Positions 22,746-31,742 of a stretch of DNA of 64,000 bases are shown in pieces (within the stretch, counting starts at the first letter, position 1; each line of letters begins with the position of its first letter). Origin of the DNA: Dermatemys mawii (taxonomy: Eukaryota; Chordata; Testudines; Dermatemydidae); the NCBI GenBank assembly GCA_007922305.1, contig ML677333.1, forward strand, positions 14,506,547 through 14,570,546, in the 5' to 3' direction. Position numbers and translations under genes: made by a program. Below the pieces are notes generated by a model. That model was not told where the DNA came from, did not search any database, and saw only the letters and a program-made list of their open reading frames with translations.

Positions 22746-23529
22746 AACATGGTAGGAAGAGAAAGAGTAGAAAGATGAAGAATTAGACATCTGCTCATGT
22801 TAGTTGAAAACAAAAAAATATACTGAATCTAGAAAAGCTAATTCTGCCACTGAGAAGTAGCAAGAGAGATGGAGAAGGGCTGAATCACATTGCAACATGA
22901 TTCTCTGGAGATTATACACCTCCCTACTTTTTTGTGGTGGGGGTGGGGGGGAGGAGACAGAGGGAAAGGTCGATGGTGGGGAGTTTAGTATCACTGGTGG
23001 GACACTGTCCCACTAGTGAACCTGGATGACTTAAGTTTAACTGCCTAAACATCCTCCACACTACAAAAGGTTATCAGTCCATATTTAAGGGCTAAATTCT
23101 GTCCTATGACACAGCGCCATTTGAAGTCCTAGAATTTAGCCAGAAGACTTCATACTCTACTCCAGCTTATTCCTTTGTGACACACACACACCCCGCCCCT
23201 AAAATAAACACTGCTATTTGAAGACATATTCCTGTTTGTACCATGATGATTGTCAGCTGATGTTGCTGGGGAAAATGTCAGAGGTTTATACCTCTAGAAG
23301 AGAGGCATTTAAAAATATGATGAATTTATGAAGCTGTATCCAATAATAAGGGGAGAAAATGCACAAATACGTTTTGAAAGGAAAAGCATAATGTGTGCAA
23401 ATATGTTTATTAAAAACTAAAAATAAGAAAATGAAGGTTTTAAAATTTTCCACAATGCACCAAGAGACACAAGTATTCTTATACCCTGGAAAGTAGTAGA
23501 AAATAGCTCCTTCTCATTCAAATTATTTA
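22746..23529. other. Intronic DNA with a short CA/C tract
   Basis: Apart from ACACACACACACCCCGCCCC near 23180-23200 I see no feature. Confidence 0.5.
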
Positions 23530-23625
23530 TACTGCTCCCGAAAGTGTGCTAGGCACTTCACAGAGATATAAAGAGACAGGTTTCCAGTCCCTGCCCCAAA
23601 GAGCTTACAAATTTAAATATACATC
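23530..23625. mobile_element. Ancient LINE/SINE relic (GAGCTTACAAATTTAAATA tail type)
   Basis: GTGCTAGGCACTTCACAGAG followed by AGTCCCTGCCCCAAAGAGC is a widespread amniote repeat fragment of the L3/MIR type. Confidence 0.5.
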
Positions 23626-23756
23626 ATAAAGATAATGCATGCGTATTCAAAGTCATGTTTCTTTACTGACAAAATTTTACTGCTTTTTACTCATTAGTCA
23701 TTCAAAGCTTCAACAGCTAAGAGACAGCAAGCTGATTCTATTGCTTTTATTTACCA

Positions 23757-24050
23757 AGAGTATGTCTTCACTACCCACCGGCTCAGCGGATAGTGATCGA
23801 TCTATTGGCAATCAATTTATCGCTTCTCATCAAGACACAATAAATCAATTGCCAAAGGCACTCCTGTCGACTCTGGAACTCCAGCTTATCAAAAGGCACA
23901 AGTTGGAGTCGACGGAGGAGCTAACTACCAACCGCTGCCACCGTGAGGACAGCAGGTAAGTCAGCCTAAGATGCGTCAACTTTAGCTACGTTATTCATGT
24001 AGCTGAAGTTGCGTATCTTAAGTCGACCCGTGTAGATCAAACCCAAATTT
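23757..24050. mobile_element. hAT-type MITE (GTCGAC family)
   Basis: The left end TATGTCTTCACTACCCACCG and right end AAGTCGACCCGTGTAGATC, with internal dyads (TAGCTACGTTATTCATGTAGCT), match a common turtle/crocodile hAT MITE. Exact ends were not resolved. Confidence 0.6.
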
Positions 24051-24990
24051 CAATCAGTTCCACCTCTCCAAACCCCTTGAAGGCACTGGGGTTGCTGTAG
24101 TGTAGATCATTCACTTCAGACACTAAAACTCAATTTTGGTCTGCAAAACCTTTATTATGGGGGATAATGAAGAAAAAAACATATTGTGACTGAGAGCACC
24201 CAGGGTGAGGTTGCGGGCTGGCAGTTATGGAATCATTGAGACATAATAATCATGGAATCTCCACAATGCTGTTTTCAACTAGAACCAGACTTTAAGAGTA
24301 AATGGTGGAGATGAGGGGAAAAAAAAAAAAAAATCAGTGCCCACACCACTATTTAAATTTTGTTCTGAGGCTAAACTAGACACAAGAGTTTGATACAACC
24401 AGTCTCCCCTAAAACTCATTTCTTTAATTCACATAGTCCATCAGCAATAAACCAACAAGAGATTTAAAGGAAACAAAAATAAAAATTAATTAAAATATTC
24501 TGCACTCTTGGACACTCGTAGATAGAATTTCAAGCCATGATTTGCCTTTTTTTTTTTTAGTGTTTACACCACTAATTTCTCAGATTTTAAATTCCACGAT
24601 CCAGGAATTTGTGTAAATTTTATTTTTTAAATAAAAATCCATGTAACTAATGTAACATTTGCCACATCACATTGTTCGCTGCTTGTGTTATGTGCCTTTT
24701 CTCTACCCTTAGTTTGTTCTGTCTACTTGTTTTTTGTAGATTTTTTTTTTTTTGTTTAACTGTGCTCATCATACAGTATCTGAGCATCTTCCAGTTGTGC
24801 ATTAAATAATGAAATTAACATCTGCCATGAGTGGACTATTCTCTCATCCTTTCCCCAGGAGGAGAATTGATATGTAGAGTATTTTGTTTCGGTAGGGTTT
24901 TGTTTGTTCATTAGTGATATTCATGTTGCTACATGTTTATAAATTAGAGAAAGCAAGACTGAAGTACGCCTTGCACTTGGAGCACTTACT
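24051..24990. other. AT-rich intronic DNA, nothing recognised
   Basis: Poly-A (about 24319-24333) and poly-T tracts only. Confidence 0.45.
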
Positions 24991-24994
24991 GCAT

Positions 24995-25115
24995 TCACTT
25001 AGATTGAAAGCTTTCTGGAGCAGGGACTATCCACTGTTCTCTGTGTACAGCCCCTAGCATAAGGGGTCCTGTTCTCACTTGATCCCAAGGCATTACCATA
25101 ATAAACAATAAAAAA
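24995..25115 (+). mobile_element. LINE 3'-tail fragment (same type as 22625-22745)
   Basis: CTTAGATTGAAAGCTTTCTGG, GTACAGCCCCTAGCATAAGG and AATAAACAATAAAAAAATAAG parallel the 3' end of the LINE at 18950-22745. Confidence 0.55.
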
Positions 25116-25742
25116 ATAAGTATTTGGTTCTTACAGATTTCAGTACCAGCCTTTGCTATGCAACTTCTTTTTAAATCCATTCACAAAACACACACATGGA
25201 TTCCAGCCACCACTAAATCAGTTTATGGATTAACAGTTTCTAAAAATGTTCACAACCCCCATGATTAGTGGCATCTCACAGAATTCACTACAGTTGATGG
25301 GTCTGTTATTATTACTTAAGTCACAATTAAAAAAAGAGAGAAACACATGTTTTTAGCAACAGCACTGATAAAGTCAAGGCTTTTTGCTACTGAATGCACA
25401 CAGCATTAAAAAGTAATTTCACAATTTGTAGGCCCTGCTATAATATGGGCAGCTGGAGCCTATACTAGACATAGTAAGCTTACAAAGGGGAGGCTCAGTC
25501 ATTAATGAAGTTTAAAAATCAGATAATTGGCAGATAAGTGTAAGATGGAACTGCAAGTATTCTACAATCCACCTGTTTTGTAACAGTTCAGTTTACAAAC
25601 TAGTTCTTTAGTGTCCATTTATTAGCTGAAATCCAAACAGTACCTAGTAGTCTGAACAGTATTCCTTTTACGATCCCGCATTTCAAACACTACATTCTTA
25701 AACTTTACCAGGTACATAACCAGATTTCCTAGATTTCAGTAC
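25116..25742. other. Intronic DNA, nothing recognised
   Basis: No supported feature. Confidence 0.45.
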
Positions 25743-25754
25743 CATGCTGTATGC

Positions 25755-26035
25755 CAGAGATCGGCAACGTTTAGCACACAGCCTACCAGGATAAGCCCCC
25801 AACAGGCCGGGGCAGTTTATTTACTTGCCATGTCCGCAGGTTCGGTCGATTGCAGCTCCCACTGGCCGTGGTTCATCACTCCATGCCAATGTGGCCTGCG
25901 GGAAGCATCAGCCAGCACATCTCTCGGCCCACACCACTTCCCACACCCCCATTGGCGAGTGGGAGCTGTGACTGGCCAAACTTGCAGATGGGGCAGGTAA
26001 ACAAACTGGCTCGGCCTGCCAGGGGCCTTGCACTG
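25755..26035. mobile_element. GC-rich hAT-type MITE flanked by a 12-bp direct repeat
   Basis: CAGAGATCGGCAACG starts the element, with inner text CGCAGGTTCGGTCGATTGCAG and CCCCATTGGCGAGTGGGAGC. CATGCTGTATGC occurs on both flanks (25743-25754 and 26036-26047). The right terminus lacks the mirrored end, so the copy may be truncated. Frames at 25817-26139 are not genes. Confidence 0.6.
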
Positions 26036-26047
26036 CATGCTGTATGC

Positions 26048-27989
26048 TGTAGTTTAGTTAGCACATTACATACACACTGAAAACATATATACTGAGGTTT
26101 CAAGTCTATGGTAACTGTGTTAGTGAAATCAGAACACATTTGTCACATTTACTTTACCTTTTCAACCATAAGTTTTACTAAGTGTTGTTTTGAGTCAAGC
26201 TGATATACTAGCTTCTAACAAACCTCTAGAAGAAAAGTGTTGTTTTCTCTATTAGGCAATGTATAGACAGCTTTTTACCAAAGCAACAGCTTTAACCTGA
26301 AAAATCAGACAGACGACCAAGCATGAAGAATGTGAATGTCATAAAATCTGGGTTCATATTCAATTTTTTTTTATTTGAAACCTTTGAATAATGTCCTTTA
26401 ATTCTTGAGACTTTTTTTTCAAAAGGAGAAGTCCATTTAATTTTGTAAAAGGAGTACTCCATTTAATTAAATAATTTCCAAATCTCAGGAAACAACCTAT
26501 TGCTGATGTTTTGCCAAAATTGCTATAGAAATTAATGACAGTGAATAAGCAAAGTGACTGCCAATACAACCTCTAATGCAGACTTGTACAATTCTACTCA
26601 CCCTGGGTAAGCATTTTTGACAAACCTGTAAAATATTGGTTGTATTCATTATCAAACAGAATAGATGAGATTTTTTGCCTGTGCATAGTAAGTTGCCATA
26701 GCTAGTAAGCTAGCCATTTTGCCAGCCTTCTCTAAAGATTTGTCACATACCTGCAACCTCTAAAAATGCAGACTGAGATACAATATACTGATTGTGTTTC
26801 TTTGAAATTAACCAGCAATGTAACATTGGTCTGACCTGAAAACAAGTAGCTAATAGCCAAATTAAATAACACAGGAACTAAACATGTTCAAGTTTATATA
26901 TACAGCATTCTCCTGATTGTAAATAACAGTGAAGTTTTCAATAACATTGTTATGGGGGGGAGAGTCTGAAGAGAATGACCTGAGTACATCAGTACAGCCA
27001 ACTACATGTGCTAAAGTCATGAATTTGGAGTGTCCACCACCAGCAAATGTTTTAAAAATCATGACTTTTTAAAATATGTGGATTCTTTTTACCTGCCTTC
27101 TTATCTTTAAGGGTTCACATTTTCAAGTTTTTTCTCAACAGCTGGAAAGGCTAGAAACTCACTAAAAAATTTACAGCTGAGATTCTCACATAATCATATA
27201 CCAAAAGATCTGGCTTTTTAAAAATACATAAATAAAATATGAGATCTGTGATAAAACCAGATCTGACAACATTATTTACAGTTACTAGCTTTAGACCTAG
27301 ATAGTTTCACTAACTCTTCATTTGCGTCTACTAAATTTAGGCAGAAAAAAAGCCCATCACATTAATAAATATTCTGAAAAACATTTCCACTGATATTTAA
27401 TTGCTGACCATAAAAACTGCTTTAAAAGATATAATTAAATATAGGCGTTCAAGAATAAGTTTGTGTGGAAGGCAAAATTACTTCAGGAGCAAAACAGTAA
27501 TTTCTTCCATGCAAGATTATTTTGAATTCAAAGTCAAGGGTTTAGGAACTGGCAAAACAGGAAAATCTTGAAAAAGGCATTTAAATAAAAAATGCTCTGT
27601 TTTGTTCACATACTTAAGATATTTATATAATTGATAGCTTGTGGCATTTTTTGTGGAGAGAGACACTTCAAACCTAGCGATTCTCAAGATTTCTGTTTAA
27701 AAATTTAATTGATTTTTAACATAAACATACCGCCAAAGAAGCAAAGCCAAACCGACAGACGGTGTAACAATTCATGGAACAAATGACTCTACACAGCAAA
27801 CAAAATTATTTTATTCACAAGTTAGTTCAGAGAGGCCGCTACTACAATCAAAACAGGCAGAAACGCTTTATTGTTACACACAGGACAAGCAGAGCCAGGA
27901 TGGGTTTTATCTGTGCTCAGATCTGTCCCAACTCTCCTTTCAGTGGGGAGGGAAAAGACTCCCTCCGTTTCCCGGTCTCCCTCAGGTGA
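26048..27989. other. AT-rich intronic DNA, nothing recognised
   Basis: About 1.9 kb adjoining the CpG island has no repeat I recognise and no coding signal. Its single-copy appearance next to a promoter would fit ordinary intron with possible regulatory content, but nothing specific is visible. Confidence 0.4.
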
Positions 27990-28531
27990 GGGACAATTGT
28001 GCTAGAGGAATTTCAAATTTCTTTAACAAAAATCCTCCACGAGACAGACGCGGCTCCCCCACCCCAGCGGTGCTGCAAACCGCGGGGGGATGCGACCAGA
28101 CACACACCCGCTGGGGGGGGCGAAACACGGGTAAATGGCCTTTATGGCCCGTTAAGGAGTACACAGCCCCCTGGCCCCGGGAGCGGGGGGAGACAGACAC
28201 AACCCCCCCTGCCGCGGCAGGGGGCCGGGGGGGAGAGCGCCACAACCCCCGTCCCCGCGCCGGCGGAGGGGAGGGGAGCCGAGCCTCGGGAGCGGGGGGC
28301 AGACAGCCACAGCGCCCCCGCTCCCGCCGGCGGCGGGAGATCCGGGGAGGGGGTTAAGCCCGGGGCTAGCCAGCCCGGCGCTCCCCTCCCGGAGCGGCCG
28401 AAGGGCGCTTTCCCAGGCCGTCCGAGCAGGCAGCGGCGAGCGCCTCGTTCCCCGCCGCGGCGGGCGGAGCGCGGCGCCAGGCCGGAGGGGCTCGGCAGCC
28501 CCTCCCCGCCCGAGCTGCCCGCGGCTCTCAC

Positions 28532-28657
28532 CTCCTCGATGGCCGCCACCGTGTTCCTGCACTGAGCCATCCGCGTGGTGAAGTTGGAGGCGGTGGGCGA
28601 CTTGTAATCCTCATTGGTCTCGGACACGAATTCCGACACGGAGATCTGGTCCGGCAT
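28532..28657 (-). CDS. ASAP2: ASAP2 first coding exon (42 codons, N-terminus of the BAR domain)
   Basis: ASAP2 is a multidomain Arf GTPase-activating protein (BAR, PH, ArfGAP, ankyrin repeats, SH3) acting in membrane traffic and focal adhesion dynamics. This exon encodes only its extreme N-terminus. The translation begins MPDQISVSEFV, continues through DYKSPTAS and ends CRNTVAAIEE. That matches vertebrate ASAP2 closely; ASAP1 differs in the last part (CRNTVTLLEE) and carries a longer N-terminus. The ATG is at 28657-28655 with G at -3. The exon ends at 28532 and is followed on the minus strand by GTGAGA, a consensus donor, so the exon is 126 nt and ends in phase 0. The open frame continues about 129 codons past the donor, but this is intron read-through of GC-rich DNA. 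The rest of the gene must lie left of the window; I saw no exon 2 within 1-28531. Confidence 0.93.
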
Positions 28658-28801
28658 GGCGGGGCGGGCGGGCGGCTCCGAGGCAGGAAAGGGGAGGGGG
28701 CACCCCGCTTACATTGCTCGGCAACCGGCAGCGCCCTGCTCACACCCCGCCGCCGTCTGGCGTGTGTTGTTCTCCTCGGCGTCCGCACAAGGAAATTCCC
28801 C
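28658..28801 (-). promoter_or_regulatory. ASAP2: ASAP2 5' UTR / proximal promoter with GC boxes and a kappaB-type decamer
   Basis: Immediately upstream of the ASAP2 ATG the plus strand reads as alternating GGCGGG boxes (28659-28675), typical Sp1-type sites of a TATA-less CpG-island promoter. At 28791-28800 there is a perfect NF-kappaB-type consensus (GGGAATTTCC on the gene strand), about 135 bp upstream of the start codon. I see no TATA box. The transcription start cannot be placed from sequence alone. Confidence 0.6.
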
Positions 28802-29475
28802 GCAGCCGCACCCCTCCCTCCCGGTCACCCACGGGGGGGGGGGGGCGGCTGCTGCACGCCCCTCCCCCCGGCAGCGCAGACAGTGGGGAGGCCGCCACGC
28901 ACCCCTCCCCACGGCATCACGCGGGGGGGAGGGGGCTGCTGCATGCCCCAGCGCCTGTCCCCGCCACATACCCCGCTCTCCTCACAGCACAGGCTGGGGG
29001 AGAACTGCTACACACCCCTTTGTAATCACACACTGAGGGAGGTCATCACAAACCTATCGCCTCCCTATCACACAGTGGGGCGAGGGGGGGGGGAAGCCAC
29101 TACACACCCGTCCTCTCCCCCACATCACACTGGGGAAATTGCCGCTCCCCCCTCCCAATAACACACGAGGAAAGGCCACTATATACTCCTGTCCTCCCGC
29201 ATCGCACACTAGTGGAGACCACTAAACACCCCTCCCCTAGTCACACGCTGTGGGAGGCCACTACACAACTCTCCCCTTTGGCATCACATACTGGGGAGTG
29301 GGGGGAGGGGAGCACCATACAACACCATTCTTCCCCATCACACGCTAGGAGGATTGAGGTCACCAGACAGCCATGACTTCCCGATTATAGGCTGCCTGCC
29401 ATACACCTCTCCCACAGTATATACTGGTTGCGGGGGCTGCCACACATCCCTATGATCACACATACTGACAAAGGA
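28802..29475. repeat. Degenerate minisatellite, about 15 units of about 45 bp
   Basis: Units follow the pattern [CCACTACACACCCCTCCCC ... ATCACACACTGGGGGAGG] and vary from about 36 to 70 bp. I count roughly 15 in 674 bp. The GC-rich units nearest ASAP2 (28802-28960) grade into more diverged, AT-richer units towards 29475. The array abuts the proximal promoter of ASAP2 and accounts for the right half of the CpG island. Each unit pairs a C-rich half with a G-rich half. Unit boundaries were assigned by eye. Confidence 0.8.
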
Positions 29476-30986
29476 TAGAAAAAAAATCATGCAAAAACTG
29501 AGATAAAAATATCTATGTTAAAATGAAATCAGGCTGAGAGTACAGGCATACAGTACATCAATAATGTAATGGTTAAATACGTTATACAACAATTTCGTAA
29601 ATATCCCAGAAACAAGCACTAGGAATCCAAGAAATTCACAGTTCAGGTTAAAGAAAGCTAAACATTACGTTATGGAAATAAAATTAAGACATCCACAGAA
29701 CCTTAACTCAGCCTTGTATTGCTGCCATGAGGAAAAAGCATAAGCAAAAACTATTCTATCTTTAACAATCAGTTTAATCTAATCTAAGATCATGAAGGTT
29801 AAAATGCCTTAACCATAACTGTATGTTTATTGCATGGTGTCAAAAAATCAATAAATGCTAAATTTCTTAGGGGGCCCATTTAAACAATAATTTTAACTCA
29901 TAAAGATTTATTTGTAAATTCTTAGAAATTTCATTCTGTACTCAAAGAGTACATGTAAATTGGGCAGAACAATTCACCTTTAAATATGGAGTCCCAAACA
30001 GCACTTCTGTAATACACTCAACTAGTTAGATGGTTGCAAAAGGGCAGTGATTTTTGAGGATCTGACTGATAGTTTCTGAATGCTCGGGATTGGCGATGCT
30101 GTAATAGCAAGTAGCCATGCTGTTCAAAGATGAAGTTACAGGGACTCTGTTGGCTTGAAAAATCACATTCCTGTAAAATGCTATACTGTCAATATTTAAA
30201 TATGATTATACAGATAAATGTACTTGCTTCTAAGATTCCTGTAAATGAAAGAAATTAGCTAAAAAGTCTGTTCCATTTGTTTATTTTGTTCACTGGCAAC
30301 ATTTTATCAGTTTCATTTTTATATATATATATATATATATATATTTTAGGTCAGTTGAACAGATCTCATCCACAGCTCTGGGAAGAGTTCATATACATGC
30401 CTTTTCTCATGCTCTTCAGTAGGATGTTTACTTGTAAAAGTAGCAACAAACCTGAAACTGAAGAGGCAACAATCAGGAACATGCACAGAGAGAAGTGCAG
30501 AAGGGTGGGGCCTCAACATTTTTTGCATTGTTTATCTCTCAAAATCCAAACATTCCTTCTAAACAACAACAGGGGAGAATGCTATTGAAAGGCTGAATTG
30601 ATGGGTCTTGGTCTTTTAAGCCCTCCAGTCTAATGGGAGTATTCCACATGAAGACTTGCAGGACCACACCCTATTTTATTATACACTCTGTGTTAATATA
30701 TTGACATTAATTTTTGTGACAGAATTTAAGATTATTGCAATTCATCCAAATTGAGACAATGTGTCAATTTTAGCAGGATTCTGAGATGCACGAAGAAAGA
30801 TGTAAAATTAAGAATAGGGTATAAAAAAAAAACCCAGTAGATATGGCAGCAACTCCTGCAGTTGGGGTAGTTTTAGGACTGCTGCAACAATAAAAATAAA
30901 AGGAGAGACTTCCTTGCTAACTGCCTTGGGATGAAACAGAAGTCCAGTACATGGTGCCTCTAGACTCTAAAAAAAAAAAAAGCAGG
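29476..30986. other. Upstream intergenic DNA with an (AT)n tract
   Basis: AT-rich DNA with a perfect TA dinucleotide run at about 30318-30345. The frame at 30277-30588 starts in that run and shows no domain. A poly-A run lies at about 30969-30981. Confidence 0.5.
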
Positions 30987-31065
30987 GTGCTTTCACTACT
31001 CAGTGCAGACACCACAGTCTCTAAAGTCTAGAGACTGTGGTGTCTGCACTGAGTAGTGAAAGCAC
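30987..31065. repeat. Perfect 36-bp inverted repeat with 7-nt loop
   Basis: The arm 30987-31022 (starts GTGCTTTCACTACTCAG) is the exact reverse complement of 31030-31065 (ends CTGAGTAGTGAAAGCAC), separated by AAAGTCT. A poly-A run precedes it. It could be a young MITE remnant, a hairpin RNA precursor, or a foldback artefact. It matches no family that I know. Confidence 0.97.
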
Positions 31066-31570
31066 ATGCATCTACTACTGACATTAATGTGAGTAATGTA
31101 TGCCAGTAACTGAAAGCTCCATGTAAACACCTTTCTGAAGAACTTAAATAGCATCTTTGATAAAACTGGTAGATTCTTGGCAATTAGAGGGAAATGCCAT
31201 TTCACTGCCAAACTACTATGATTCACAAGATCAGCAGATATATTATTTCTTTAAAATATACATATCTGTTGGAGGTGACCCCAACATACGGTTAAAAAGT
31301 AGACCAGGTCAGACTACTAATTTTGTCAGAGGAGTTACATTTGAGACGTGTTATGGTTACCATCTAGGAATCAAGTCTCCTTCAGGAGTAAAGCCAATGA
31401 GTTTTTAAGGCAGTTCCCCCTCACATGTCAACTGGGGGCAGGGGAGTCCAACTCTGTAATGTGAATGGTACAGGCCCGTGGTACTATCACTAGCAGTTAT
31501 TTGTTTGCCACAGGTGGTCTAGGAGCTCCCTGTGGCTGAAGCCATTGTTTGAAGCACATTATTCAAGTGA
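31066..31570. other. Intergenic DNA, nothing recognised
   Basis: No supported gene or repeat. Confidence 0.45.
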
Positions 31571-31578
31571 GGCTAAGC

Positions 31579-31734
31579 CAGAGCTGTCCCTTGGGTAGGG
31601 CAAATTGAGGCAACTGCTCTGGGTCCCGCAATTTGGGGGGCCCCACACGCCGTTGTGATTGGCCGGCGCAGTCGGTCCCAAAAGAGACAAATATCATTCC
31701 ACCTGGGGCCCCGCACCCACCTAGGACAGCCCTG
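31579..31734. mobile_element. hAT-type MITE, 156 bp
   Basis: The ends CAGAGCTGTCC and GGACAGCCCTG are inverted. The 8-bp flanks GGCTAAGC and GGCTAAAC differ at one base. The interior is rich in GGGGCCCC. Confidence 0.78.
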
Positions 31735-31742
31735 GGCTAAAC

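Larger units (their letters stand above)
1..28531 (-). other. ASAP2: ASAP2 first coding intron (partial, 5' portion)
   Basis: Everything left of the splice donor at 28531-28530 should be intron of ASAP2, whose first intron is also very long in other vertebrates. No open frame here resembles the next expected ASAP2 segment (the remainder of the BAR domain). The intron is filled with transposable elements, itemised separately. Short exons below the open-frame length cut-off cannot be fully excluded by eye. Confidence 0.75.
27990..29000. promoter_or_regulatory. CpG island over ASAP2 exon 1
   Basis: The sequence changes abruptly from AT-rich to strongly GC-rich with dense CpG between roughly 28.0 and 29.0 kb. 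This is the only such stretch in the window that is not inside a transposable element. It covers the ASAP2 coding exon, its donor and the upstream region, as expected for the promoter of a broadly expressed vertebrate gene. Long open frames on both strands here (for example 27999-28565) are by-products of the low stop-codon density of GC-rich DNA. Confidence 0.85.

Noticed and set aside
1..28531. ASAP2 exon 2 within the window
   Set aside because: No frame resembling the continuation of the BAR domain was found by eye. The intron is long in other vertebrates too.
28142..28657. 171-residue frame starting at the ASAP2 ATG, taken as a whole protein
   Set aside because: Only the first 42 codons match ASAP2. 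A consensus donor follows, and the remainder is GC-rich intron read-through with proline/arginine-rich nonsense.
28532..28657. Assignment to ASAP1 instead of ASAP2
   Set aside because: The residues after DYK (SPTAS) and the end AQCRNTVAAIEE fit ASAP2. ASAP1 differs there and has a longer N-terminal extension.
27999..29161. Several long overlapping frames on both strands of the CpG island
   Set aside because: These are expected from low stop density in GC-rich and minisatellite DNA. There are no domains and no consistent frame.
28802..29475. CRISPR-like array because of regular repeats
   Set aside because: Units are degenerate throughout with no conserved repeat/unique spacer structure, and the genome is vertebrate.
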